Part shown: in pieces, positions 6,963 to 13,995 of the stretch
Position numbering within the stretch: position 1 is the first letter of the stretch
How the letters are laid out: the number at the start of each line of letters is the position of its first letter
The notes under the pieces: model-generated
The model's database searches: none
The model's input: the letters and a program-made list of their open reading frames with translations, nothing else
Told to the model about the DNA's origin: nothing
Source: Dehalococcoidia bacterium
GTDB lineage: Bacteria; Chloroflexota; Dehalococcoidia; UBA3495
DNA length: 15,537 nucleotides
Assembly (NCBI GenBank): GCA_002730485.1
Contig: PCAH01000058.1
Span: 1 to 15,537 of the forward strand
Direction of reading: 5' to 3'
Translations under genes and position numbers: made by a program

Positions 6963-7627
6963 CAGCGGGAAGATGAACAGGTATTTGGCGACGTACAGTG
7001 TAAGGTGGTGGAGACATCGTCCACCAGGATCAGGGATCTCCCCTCGACTGAATGTGGCGATTGAAAGTTGTCTAAGACATTGTTGCGGCGGTCTTCTCGA
7101 GACCGGGTTTCAACCTGCGGCGGTGAGTCGTTGGTCCGGATCAATAATTCCTCGTGTACCGGCAGGCCTACTCTCTTACCAATCTCCCGGGCCAGCAGAT
7201 TCGATTGGTTGTAGCCGCGACTCCTCAGTCGGCGGGAATGGAGGGGCACAGGTACCAATACCTCACCGGCTAATCGTTGTCGTTCCAAGTGATTGGCCAT
7301 CAGCCCGCCAAGTGCAGTGGCGGCGACCCGCCATCCCCTGTATTTCAACCGGTGTACAGCTTCCCTGACCGGTCCGTCAAACAGATACGGCGCTCGGATC
7401 CCATCAAGTTTCGTGGGGTTTTCGTAGCACCATTGGCAGGTGCCCTCCACCCCTGGCTGGGCACAGATTTCGCAGTAAGGATCCTCCAACCTTCTGAGAT
7501 TGTCGACGCACGACTCACAGATCACCTCTCCCTCTCGGCCGCATCCAACGCAGTTGATGGGAAATACCAGGTCCAGGGCAGACTTGGTGAGGTTCTTTAT
7601 GGTTGTTTGGATATTTGGCTTGATCAT
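6881..7627 (-). CDS. comF: ComF-family phosphoribosyltransferase, truncated at the C-terminus
   Basis: The N-terminus has the ComF double zinc finger (C26-C29, C37-C40, C52-C55, C64-C67). It is followed by VLVPVPLHSRRLRSRGYNQSNLLA (124 on) and the start of the PRPP loop, LILVDDVSTT (199-208). ComF proteins support DNA uptake during transformation and act in the cytoplasm at the inner membrane. After T208 (codon ending at 7004) the conserved G-A-T and the last strand and helix are missing. The frame instead runs 40 residues through the membrane-protein gene in the wrong frame and stops at 6881. No other frame supplies the missing end, so this is a deletion and not a simple frameshift. Loss of the TTGAT loop should abolish phosphoribosyltransferase-type binding, though not necessarily every role. 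Only a weak ribosome-binding site precedes the ATG. Confidence 0.85.
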   Translation of the reverse strand: MIKPNIQTTIKNLTKSALDLVFPINCVGCGREGEVICESCVDNLRRLEDPYCEICAQPGVEGTCQWCYENPTKLDGIRAPYLFDGPVREAVHRLKYRGWRVAATALGGLMANHLERQRLAGEVLVPVPLHSRRLRSRGYNQSNLLAREIGKRVGLPVHEELLIRTNDSPPQVETRSREDRRNNVLDNFQSPHSVEGRSLILVDDVSTTLHCTSPNTCSSSRWWRSFGSRQSQSCFLFWRQTKTLERFC

Positions 7628-7700
7628 TCCGGAGATAACCTTGCGGCTCGCCTCATATGTGCGGCCTGTTTTAGCAAAAAGGCAAAGCTAGCATTATCAG

Positions 7701-8905
7701 ATGAAGTTGCTACTCGTGATATTGGTAACAATAGCTGCCGTTTTGGTTGGCTGTGCTGACGCCGCAACCACTACCTCTCCCCCAGAGCCGACCCCGTCGC
7801 AAATTGCCGCACCCTCGACTGCGGTGTCGGCGACCGAAACGCCATTGCAGAACCCAACGCCTGCGGCGACTACCATGCTGGATAGAACTCCTGAACCAAT
7901 AGTCCGCCCAACTGAGACGAGGGGAGCTCCAACGACGAGCCACTCCCCTCACCAGAACCGACGCGAAATTTGCCGGTCCAGACTTCTGTGCCACCGGATG
8001 GAACACCTACTTCGGTGCCAACCAGCTCAGCAGTACCGCCAGTGGTGGAACCGCGCATCGTATGTGATTTTGACGAACCGGTGCGGCGGCTATCTTGCCA
8101 CGATGAGGGGCAAAGCGGCAGGAAATTTACCTGGACGTCCAGCGCGAGCTCCGGCACCAATTTTGGGGAGACCTACAAGATTGACTTCAGATGGGGAGAA
8201 TTCTTGAACGAGATCAGCGTCCAAGCAGAAGATTGCAGCGGTTCCGAATGTGTACAGCTGAAGACCACTCTGCAACTGGACATGAAACCCCGTGGGAAAT
8301 GCCCCGCCGACTTCAGAGGTTGGTTCACCACCTTCCCGTTGCCAGACCTGTCTAACATCTATGAAGTTGGGCCACCCGGGCGAATCTTGGTCAACGACTA
8401 CAAAGGCCACGGCTATTTTAGGGTGCCCAACGGCCAAAACGTGGTCGATGTACGGATGCCGATCGATGCGACGTTGTACGGCGGGTCTGTCTATCTGGAG
8501 CCAGACGAGCCACAGTACCTGCTGCTGTACCGGACAGAATGTGATGGTCTCTCATTCCGTTTTGATCACGTACGCGAGCCGGTTCCAGCCATAGCTAGCT
8601 TGTTCACGGACAACCCGCCAGTGGGTGACTCGTCCACCTACGATGTGGGGCCGCTGGAAATGAAAGAGGGAGACGTGGTGAGCACCAGCATCGGCACGTT
8701 TGCTGATGGAAATGCGTTTTTGGACTTCGGCGTGAGCGATACTCTGGCGCGTCTACCAACGCCCCAACATCCAAATGCCCATGGCATGTTTCTGAACGAC
8801 GTCTGTCTGTACACCTTCTTCAACGCCGAGACAGAAGCCTATCTCCGGTCGATCGTCCACCCCAATTCGCTGGCAGAAGAGGCCCTCTGCCAACGAACCG
8901 GCTAG
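7701..8905 (+). pseudogene. Secreted lipoprotein with Pro/Thr-rich linker, frameshifted
   Basis: The start (ATG 7701) encodes a lipoprotein signal peptide, MKLLLVILVTIAAVLVGC, with lipobox LVGC and lipidated Cys18. A linker rich in Thr, Pro and Ser follows. The frame then goes wrong near residue 73. A second frame, open from 7916, continues the linker (DEGSSNDEPLPSPEPT, then PVQTSVPPDGT) and leads into a domain of about 280 residues ending at TAG 8905. Adding one G to the GGGG at 7921-7924 joins the frames into a protein of 401 residues. The C-terminal domain starts with an Ig/PKD-like stretch (VCDFDEPVRRLSCHDEGQ) and has several Cys; I do not recognise it. It would be anchored outside the cell membrane. 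There is no clear ribosome-binding site. The shift may be a homopolymer error. Confidence 0.7.
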
Positions 8906-9234
8906 TCTTCCAGTAACACGTAGACCGCTGAATTTGGGCCTAGGTCCAGGTGGGAATGGCCCTTCCCGGAGGTATCTTCCATCAGTCGGATGTCACCAGG
9001 CTTGAGTATCTGTTTTGTTCCGTCGCTGACGGTGATCTCAACCTCGCCGGTGAGATGGATTATCAACCGGCGCTCGGGAAGGGGATGGAAGTCCATATCG
9101 CGGGTGCCGTCAAAGTCTTTGACCTGTAGTTCGGTCAGGCCTCTCATCTCACCCAACTCAGGGTGCTCTTCCAGTTTCATCTCCTCGATGTGGCTCTCTC
9201 CGTCATTGCCTGTAAAAACTCGGTAAATCGCCAT
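8902..9234 (-). CDS. Small cupin-domain protein
   Basis: I take ATG 9234 as start because GGAGA (9245-9241) lies six bases upstream; the open frame continues further 5' without a protein signature. The 110 residues form a single cupin barrel. Motif 1 is FHPLPERRLIIHLTGEVEI (49-67) with H50, E54 and H60; motif 2 is LKPGDIRLMEDTSGKGHSH (77-95) with H93 and H95. Small cupins bind a metal or a small ligand; the substrate cannot be told. Its stop codon shares the CTAG at 8902-8905 with the stop of the convergent lipoprotein gene. Confidence 0.85.
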   Translation of the reverse strand: MAIYRVFTGNDGESHIEEMKLEEHPELGEMRGLTELQVKDFDGTRDMDFHPLPERRLIIHLTGEVEITVSDGTKQILKPGDIRLMEDTSGKGHSHLDLGPNSAVYVLLED

Positions 9235-9336
9235 GGTGTTTCTCCGTTCGGTTCTTCTCTGAATGTTGATTTGGAGTCCACTGCCGGGGACTTGGACCTG
9301 CCATTGTATCTGCTTGCATCCCGGCGGGTGTACTGC

Positions 9337-9365
9337 TTGGGGCTCCGGTATGGGCTGATTATAAT
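9337..9365 (+). promoter_or_regulatory. Candidate promoter for the DUF4389 gene
   Basis: A perfect -10 TATAAT (9360-9365) is preceded after 17 bases by TTGGGG (9337-9342), which matches only the first half of the -35 consensus. The sequence ATTATAAT is self-complementary, so a -10 for the divergent cupin gene is also possible. The rest of the 302-base gap 9235-9536 shows no gene. Confidence 0.35.
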
Positions 9366-9536
9366 TGAGCGAAACCATCTTGAAGGGTGGGTCAAGTATT
9401 CAGGCCATCCGGCAGGTGGAATCGGTCAAACAATTTGAGAAAATAGATAGATTAAGGAGTGGCGATACAGCGGCGGAAGATGAAAAGGTCTAAAGGCTTC
9501 TAATCAATAGGAATCAAAGAGAAGGAGTGATCCGAC

Positions 9537-10136
9537 ATGCAATCCGAGACTTCTTACCCAATTCAGTTCGCAGTTGATTACCCTGAGGCACCTCTGAGTC
9601 GCAAATCCACTTTCTTTCGAATCATATTGGCGATACCCATCGGGTTCCTTCTAAGTCAGGTCTCCGGTTCTCAGGGATTCGCTGCTGGGGGAGTCCTGTT
9701 CTTTGGAACGTTGCTGATGATCTTGTTCCGGCAGAAGTACCCCAGGTGGTGGTTCGACTGGAACGTCGCCCTCCAAAAGTTTACAAACCGCGTGATGGTT
9801 TACGGGTTGCTGCTCAGAGATGAATACCCCTCCACTGATGAAGAACAGGCAGTGCATCTGGAACTGCCATATCCCGATGTTCCAAACGACCTAAATCGCT
9901 GGCTTCCGTTGGTGAAATGGTTCCTGGCGATTCCCCACTACGTTGTGTTGGTAGTTCTTTCGGTGATAACGGTTTTTGCGTTGATAGGTGCCTGGTTCGC
10001 GATATTGTTCACCGGAAGATATCCAGAGGGTCTGTTCGCCTTTGTGGTGGGCGTGATGCGCTGGTTCAACCGGGTGTGGGCCTACGCCTTTCTGTTGGTG
10101 ACCGATGAATACCCGCCGTTTCGGCTTGGGGCTTAA
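9537..10136 (+). CDS. DUF4389 membrane protein with internal duplication
   Basis: The protein has 199 residues; the ATG has AAGGAG (9522-9527) nine bases upstream. It consists of two homologous halves, about 7-99 and 106-195. Each has a YP..-type entry strand, a hydrophobic segment beginning IILAIPIGFLL or FLAIPHYVVLVV, a second hydrophobic segment ending in LF, then a (K/R)YP motif and a helix N-R-V-x-x-Y-x-x-L-L followed by DEYP. This is the DUF4389 pattern. Four membrane segments are likely, with the DEYP ends on one side. Function is unknown for the family. It is monocistronic and followed by a terminator at 10238-10276. Confidence 0.9.
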   Translation: MQSETSYPIQFAVDYPEAPLSRKSTFFRIILAIPIGFLLSQVSGSQGFAAGGVLFFGTLLMILFRQKYPRWWFDWNVALQKFTNRVMVYGLLLRDEYPSTDEEQAVHLELPYPDVPNDLNRWLPLVKWFLAIPHYVVLVVLSVITVFALIGAWFAILFTGRYPEGLFAFVVGVMRWFNRVWAYAFLLVTDEYPPFRLGA

Positions 10137-10166
10137 AGAGTTACCCGAGTCTTATGATCGGTCGGC

Positions 10167-10195
10167 TTGACCGTGATCGGGGGCCTGCTTAACAT
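10167..10195 (+). promoter_or_regulatory. Promoter-like box of predicted small RNA 1
   Basis: TTGACC (10167-10172) is followed after 17 bases by TAACAT (10190-10195). It lies inside the longer words GCTTGACCGT and TTAACATAA, both repeated at the second unit 165 bp downstream. A 5-bp dyad CGGTC/GACCG overlaps the -35. The -10 matches consensus at four of six positions. Confidence 0.4.
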
Positions 10196-10201
10196 AATTA
10201 C

Positions 10202-10276
10202 AGAAGAGTTGAAAACATCACTCTCCTATCTCCAATCACTCCACCCGGACTACTCACCCGGGTGGAGTATTTTTTT
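10202..10276 (+). ncRNA. Predicted small RNA 1 with TCTCC-N2-TCTCC motif
   Basis: This is a prediction. A promoter-like box ends at 10195 and a strong terminator ends near 10276, so the transcript would be about 70-75 nt. It has an unstructured-looking 5' part, then TCTCC (10222-10226), TA, TCTCC (10229-10233), and the terminator stem starting 16 bases after the motif begins. The motif is complementary to GGAGA, a common Shine-Dalgarno core. A second unit with the same plan follows. The alternative is that this is only the 3' tail of the DUF4389 messenger. Confidence 0.45.
10238..10276 (+). terminator. Rho-independent terminator of DUF4389 / small RNA 1
   Basis: An 11-bp perfect stem ACTCCACCCGG / CCGGGTGGAGT (10238-10248 and 10258-10268) with a nine-base loop is followed by A and seven T. 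It is strongly directional on the plus strand. Confidence 0.93.
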
Positions 10277-10331
10277 GGCTGAAATCATCCGCGCTAAATC
10301 GCCTCTCCAGGCACGACCGATGGGCCAAAGC

Positions 10332-10361
10332 TTGACCGTTTGACCAAATACTGGTTAACAT
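10332..10361 (+). promoter_or_regulatory. Promoter-like box of predicted small RNA 2
   Basis: TTGACC (10332-10337) and TAACAT (10356-10361) are 18 bases apart and lie in the same words, GCTTGACCGT and TTAACATAA, as the box at 10167-10195. A second TTGACC follows at once (TTGACCGTTTGACC). No protein gene lies downstream on this strand before 11102, so a short RNA is the only evident product. Confidence 0.4.
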
Positions 10362-10367
10362 AACAAC

Positions 10368-10427
10368 AAGACATGTAGTCTCCCTTCTCCGTAATGTCGC
10401 CTGGCGATCCTTCCAGGCGACGTTTTT
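10368..10427 (+). ncRNA. Predicted small RNA 2 with TCTCC-N2-TCTCC motif
   Basis: This is a prediction. The transcript would be about 60 nt: a 5' mini-hairpin AGAC-ATGTA-GTCT, then TCTCC (10379-10383), CT, TCTCC (10386-10390), then a terminator stem starting 17 bases after the motif begins. Shared promoter words, motif and spacing with unit 1 point to an old tandem duplication. This unit has its own terminator pointing away from DUF4389 and toward the convergent Nudix gene. That gene lies on the opposite strand and would not need a plus-strand terminator. Confidence 0.45.
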
Positions 10428-10428
10428 C
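10396..10428 (+). terminator. Rho-independent terminator of small RNA 2
   Basis: A nine-bp perfect stem GTCGCCTGG / CCAGGCGAC (10396-10404 and 10413-10421) with loop CGATCCTT is followed by GTTTTTCG. The T-run is on the plus strand only; the minus-strand flank (ATTACGG) has none, so it is not a typical terminator for the Nudix gene. Confidence 0.85.
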
Positions 10429-10437
10429 GTTTCAGTA

Positions 10438-10932
10438 CTACCCGTTAACGCCGTTTTGCCACTTTGCCAGCACATCGCGGTCCCTCGGGAATGCCAGTTC
10501 GGGTAGGGCGTCAACACCGAAGAAGCCCACTTCCAACGCCTCCGGACCTGCTTCCAGGGTGCCGCCGGTCTCTCTGGCGGCGTAGACCGCAATCATCACC
10601 GGGTCTCCGGACTCGGAGAATAGGCCGACCAGGTCGCCGGTTTCAACCACCAACCCGGTTTCCTCCCAGACCTCTCTGGCTGCCGCGACTTCCACAACCT
10701 CGCCGCGGTCGACGTACCCGCCAGGCAGCCCCCAAAGTCCGTAACCAAGGTCGGTTCCCCGCCGAATCATCAGTATCTGGCCGTCTCTGGGGACAACGCA
10801 GATGACCGCCACCTTCGGGTCATAGAAGATCACTCGGTTGCAACTGGGACACATGGGCCGCTCTTGACCAAAGACTTCTTTTATTTCTAAGGCAGTGGCG
10901 CAGGACGGACAGAATATATCGTCGCGGTTCAA
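10438..10932 (-). CDS. Nudix hydrolase with N-terminal zinc ribbon
   Basis: The protein has 164 residues from TTG 10932; the codons from there fit (MNRDDIFCPSC), but the ribosome-binding site is weak. An N-terminal zinc ribbon (C8-C11 and C28-C31) leads into a Nudix domain with a complete Nudix box from G72 to L94: G-x5-E78-x7-R86-E87-x2-E90-E91-x-G93. Nudix enzymes hydrolyse nucleoside diphosphates linked to another group. A zinc ribbon before the domain is known from NADH pyrophosphatase-like and ADP-ribose pyrophosphatase-like members. The NudC-specific SQPWPFPQS motif is absent, so ADP-ribose or a related sugar nucleotide is more likely than NADH. It is a monocistronic gene. Confidence 0.9.
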   Translation of the reverse strand: MNRDDIFCPSCATALEIKEVFGQERPMCPSCNRVIFYDPKVAVICVVPRDGQILMIRRGTDLGYGLWGLPGGYVDRGEVVEVAAAREVWEETGLVVETGDLVGLFSESGDPVMIAVYAARETGGTLEAGPEALEVGFFGVDALPELAFPRDRDVLAKWQNGVNG

Positions 10933-10936
10933 ACAA

Positions 10937-10962
10937 ATACTCTCTTCAAATAGATACTCTCT
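10937..10962 (-). promoter_or_regulatory. Direct repeat at the Nudix gene start
   Basis: The nine bases ATACTCTCT occur at 10937-10945 and 10954-10962, 17 bp apart, just before the Nudix start; on the coding strand they read AGAGAGTAT twice. They could be an operator or a duplicated purine-rich translation signal. The evidence is only the repeat. Confidence 0.25.
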
Positions 10963-11101
10963 AGGAGTTTGAAAACGGTCTTGAAGTGCGGATTTTTGCG
11001 ATATGGATGATGATATCGCTGATTATAATATGCCCTGGCCCGGTTGTTATTACCGAGTGAACGGCCGAATCTAGCCATTGGGCCACCCGTGTCAGGACTA
11101 A

Positions 11102-11680
11102 TTGCTTCTACGATTGAGACAAATCTACAGCCGTTTCATGACCCCAAAAGCCTATGGCCTGGGTTTCTTGTTGTCGTCCGTCGTGGCTGTGCTGATTGTC
11201 ATCGCCATCATCTTGGTTGGTGAATACACCAAGACCAGGGGCCGGTTTCTGCTTACAGCCCTGACGTTTGAGGGGTATTTCTTCTGTAGTTTGGCGCCGG
11301 TCTGGGCGACGGAACGTCGGCCGGAATCCAGGGTTGCACGGGTTGCTGTTGGGGCAGCGGTGGCGGCACTGATATTGCTGCTCATCGGATACTGGGGCAC
11401 TCCGAACTCGGACGCCTTCTGGAAGAGCACAGCCATCGTGACCATCCTGGCTATTGTTCTGGCCTACCTGGCAGTGGTGGACGTGGAAGAGGGGAGATTG
11501 TTTCGGAGCCTTAATGCAAAAGCTATTGGACTGGCGACGGTCATCGGGTGTCTGGGAATTGCGGCGGGAATAAACTGGCCGCCTTACTGGTGGGTCTTCA
11601 CTCTGGCCGTGATTGCGTGGCTCGTAACCTTGGCTGTTCCTGCCCTTTGCTATCTATTCAGACGGATTCAGCGCCGCTGA
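11102..11680 (+). CDS. Polytopic membrane protein of unknown function
   Basis: The 192-residue frame starts at TTG 11102 with AGGA (11094-11097) four bases upstream; ATG 11138 is an alternative without a ribosome-binding site. About six hydrophobic segments are visible, near residues 17-40 (GFLLSSVVAVLIVIAIILV), 49-68, 82-98, 108-126, 139-156 and 162-186. The ends are basic (RLRQIYSRF at the start and RRIQRR at the end), suggesting cytoplasmic termini. I do not recognise a family. A TATAAT at 11024-11029 could serve as its -10. Its last 13 bases overlap the convergent ribokinase gene. Confidence 0.7.
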   Translation: MLLRLRQIYSRFMTPKAYGLGFLLSSVVAVLIVIAIILVGEYTKTRGRFLLTALTFEGYFFCSLAPVWATERRPESRVARVAVGAAVAALILLLIGYWGTPNSDAFWKSTAIVTILAIVLAYLAVVDVEEGRLFRSLNAKAIGLATVIGCLGIAAGINWPPYWWVFTLAVIAWLVTLAVPALCYLFRRIQRR

Positions 11681-12603
11681 CTTTGTACCAACTCCTCAAC
11701 CAGACTGCGCTCGGGCATGGAGTCCTGCGCGCCGGTCTTGGTCACGGACAACGCCCCGGCGGCTGAAGCGATCGTCGCTGCTTCCTCCAGATTCTTGCCC
11801 TCTGCCAACGATACTGCCAATGCGCCGTTGAAGGCGTCTCCCGCAGCAACCGAGTCCACAGCGGCAACATTGAATGGCTGTAGCATGCCCCGGGAATTCT
11901 GGTCGGCGAAGTAAGCGCCCTGAGCGCCAAGTTTGACCACCACCGAGCCCACGCCCAATTGAAGCAATTTGATCGCTGCCTCGGCTGCCGAATCCGGTCC
12001 GGCCACTGGGAAACCCACCAACGCCTGGGCTTCGGTCTCGTTGGGGGTAAGCACGTCACACAGCCCGAGAAGTTCGCCAGGCACGGGTCTGACCGGACCT
12101 GGGTCCAGCATGACCATCACTCCCTGAGACTTGGCCTCACGGGCCACTTCCAGTGACAAGTCCATGGAAACTTCCAACTGCAACAGAAGTGCTGCAGCGT
12201 TCGGAAGCCGGAGCCTAACGGCCGCCAATTCTAACGGGCCGCAGGTATCGTTGGCACCCAGGATCTGGGTGATGCAATTCTGGGCAGTCTCGTCCACCCC
12301 GATCACCGCTATTCCCGAACTCTCGTTTGGGTTGACGCTGATGCCTGAGATATCGACTCCAGCGCCAGTCAGCCCGTCCAGCAGTTGGGGGCCGAAGATG
12401 TCTCCGCCAACCCGTCCGACCATGGCTGACCTGGCTCCCATGCGAGCCACCGCCACCGCCTGGTTGGCCCCCTTGCCACCGGCGTAGGTTAGGAACTGAG
12501 TGCCCACCACCGTTTCGCCGGGTCTGGGAAACCGGGGCGAGAAGGTCACCAAGTCCATGTTGATGCCGCCCAAGACGATTATGTTGGCTGGTTGTTGTGA
12601 CAT
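11668..12603 (-). CDS. rbsK: Ribokinase (PfkB family)
   Basis: The protein has 311 residues, the usual ribokinase length. Motifs in order: GGINMDLV (12-19), GGKGANQA (42-49, PfkB signature 1), a lid region ending in QILGAND, DPGPVRP (167-173), PNETEA (187-192), and the anion hole and catalytic base D250-SVAAG-D256. The AAGD form is normal for ribokinases. It phosphorylates ribose (or a close sugar) at the 5 position with ATP in the cytoplasm. No ribose transporter genes are adjacent, so the substrate comes from elsewhere, perhaps from nucleoside breakdown. The ribosome-binding site is weak. A TTGACC-17-TAGCGT box (12641-12613) would start transcription only a few bases before the ATG, giving a nearly leaderless messenger. 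Confidence 0.88.
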   Translation of the reverse strand: MSQQPANIIVLGGINMDLVTFSPRFPRPGETVVGTQFLTYAGGKGANQAVAVARMGARSAMVGRVGGDIFGPQLLDGLTGAGVDISGISVNPNESSGIAVIGVDETAQNCITQILGANDTCGPLELAAVRLRLPNAAALLLQLEVSMDLSLEVAREAKSQGVMVMLDPGPVRPVPGELLGLCDVLTPNETEAQALVGFPVAGPDSAAEAAIKLLQLGVGSVVVKLGAQGAYFADQNSRGMLQPFNVAAVDSVAAGDAFNGALAVSLAEGKNLEEAATIASAAGALSVTKTGAQDSMPERSLVEELVQSQRR

Positions 12604-12675
12604 TTGGCGTCCACGCTAGCATCAGCCGTCCGGAGGGTCAACGGATACAATTGTTACGGCGCACCTGGGAGCCCA

Positions 12676-12684
12676 TGCTATAAT
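12676..12684 (+). promoter_or_regulatory. Extended -10 promoter of the CoA-transferase gene
   Basis: TGC-TATAAT is a perfect extended -10 element (TGn directly before the consensus hexamer). There is no good -35 at normal spacing (TTGTTA at 12651 is too far), as is typical for extended -10 promoters. Transcription would begin near 12691, about 65 nt before the ATG at 12757. Confidence 0.55.
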
Positions 12685-12756
12685 CGCGCAGCCGCCCTTG
12701 GGCGTCGTTTATTGAAGCTAGTCCGAAAACAAAACTGATAATCCTGGAGAATTAAT

Positions 12757-13947
12757 ATGCCTGGTGCGTTGGACAAAATCAAAGTAGTCGACCTGACCCG
12801 TACTTTGGCCGGGCCCTTCTGCACCATGTTGATGGGTGACATGGGCGCTGAGGTCGTCAAGATCGAAGAACCCACCGGCGGCGACGAAACCCGCAAGTGG
12901 ACACCGTTCTGGAACGGCGAGAGCACCCAGTTCCTGACCTTCAACCGAAACAAGCGGAGCCTGGCGGTCAACTTGAAAGAACCCGAAGGCCTCAAGATCG
13001 TGAAAGACATGGCCGCCGACGCCGATGTCATGATCGAAAGTTTCCGCGCTGGTACCCTTGATCGGATGGGACTTGGTTACGAAGAGATCAAGAAGACCAA
13101 CCCGGGCGTTGTCTACTGTTCCATCTCCGGTTACGGCCGGACTGGGCCAATGGCCGATATGCCCGGTTACGACCTTCTGATTCAGGCTTATAGCGGCCTG
13201 ATGAACCTGACCGGAAACCCGGACGGTTCTCCCCTGCGCATCGGCTTTTCCCTGGTGGACCTGTTCACCGGAATGATGGCTTACGGGACCATCCTCACGG
13301 CCCTGCGCCAGAAAGACCAGACCGGCAAGGGACAGTGGGTTGAGGCAGCCCTGCTCGACGGCCAGGTAGCGGCCCTCAGCTACCACGCCACCGGTTTCAT
13401 GGGCACCGGAGTGGAGCCCACAAGGATGGGTTCCGGCCACCCCAGCCTGGTCCCCTACCAGGCCTTCACATCCAACAACGGGCAGTTCATCATCGGCTGT
13501 GCCAACCAGGGCCTGTGGGAGCGCATGTGCACCGCGATCGGCCAGGAAGGCATGCTGAAAGACCCGCGTTACACCGATAACACGGAGCGGGTGGCCCACC
13601 GGACCGAATGCGTTGATGAATTAAATGCTGTGTTTGCCACCAATACCACTGACCACTGGGTGGACCGCATCGTGGAAGCCGGCGTGCCTTGCGGCCCCAT
13701 CAATACCGTCTCAGACGTGGTGAACAACCCCCAGGTATTGGCCCGTAATATGATCGCTGAAGTCGATCATCCCAGTATTCCCAACCTAAAGTTCCCGGGC
13801 TCTCCGTTGAAGCTGTCCGACTCACCGGCGACCATTCGCCGCGTTCCGCCGTCACTGGGCCAACACAACGAAGAGATCTTGATCGAAGCGGGCTATCCTG
13901 CGGAGATAATCGCCGACCTGAAGGAGCGCGGGGTACTGGGAAGCTAG
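12757..13947 (+). CDS. CaiB/BaiF family CoA-transferase (class III)
   Basis: The 396-residue length is typical. The ATG has GGAGA (12746-12750) six bases upstream. Family hallmarks: an N-terminal VVDLTRTLAGPFCTMLMGDMGAEVVKIE, FNRNKRSLAVNLK, ISGYGRTGP (123-131), GYDLLIQAYSGLM, and VDLFTGM with the catalytic aspartate D168. The C-terminal PCGPINTVSDVVNNPQVLARNM and SLGQHNEEIL motifs are complete. Class III enzymes move CoA between carboxylic acids through a covalent aspartyl-CoA intermediate, as in formyl-CoA, succinyl-CoA or carnitine-CoA transferases. The family is large, so the substrate cannot be assigned. The gene has its own promoter; the metallophosphoesterase follows after 48 bp and may be co-transcribed. 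Confidence 0.92.
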   Translation: MPGALDKIKVVDLTRTLAGPFCTMLMGDMGAEVVKIEEPTGGDETRKWTPFWNGESTQFLTFNRNKRSLAVNLKEPEGLKIVKDMAADADVMIESFRAGTLDRMGLGYEEIKKTNPGVVYCSISGYGRTGPMADMPGYDLLIQAYSGLMNLTGNPDGSPLRIGFSLVDLFTGMMAYGTILTALRQKDQTGKGQWVEAALLDGQVAALSYHATGFMGTGVEPTRMGSGHPSLVPYQAFTSNNGQFIIGCANQGLWERMCTAIGQEGMLKDPRYTDNTERVAHRTECVDELNAVFATNTTDHWVDRIVEAGVPCGPINTVSDVVNNPQVLARNMIAEVDHPSIPNLKFPGSPLKLSDSPATIRRVPPSLGQHNEEILIEAGYPAEIIADLKERGVLGS

Positions 13948-13995
13948 CCAGTTCTGGATTCCCAGACTCCCAATCCTTTATCCTAGATAGAGAAT

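Noticed and set aside
9235..9378. N-terminal extension of the cupin frame
   Set aside because: No conserved sequence, and GGAGA sits at the right distance from ATG 9234.
9480..9503. Seven-residue leader peptide (MKRSKGF) before DUF4389
   Set aside because: Its ribosome-binding site is too close to the ATG and there is no attenuator structure.
12718..13599. 293-residue antisense open frame
   Set aside because: It is the mirror of the high-G+C CoA-transferase gene; no start signal and no family pattern.
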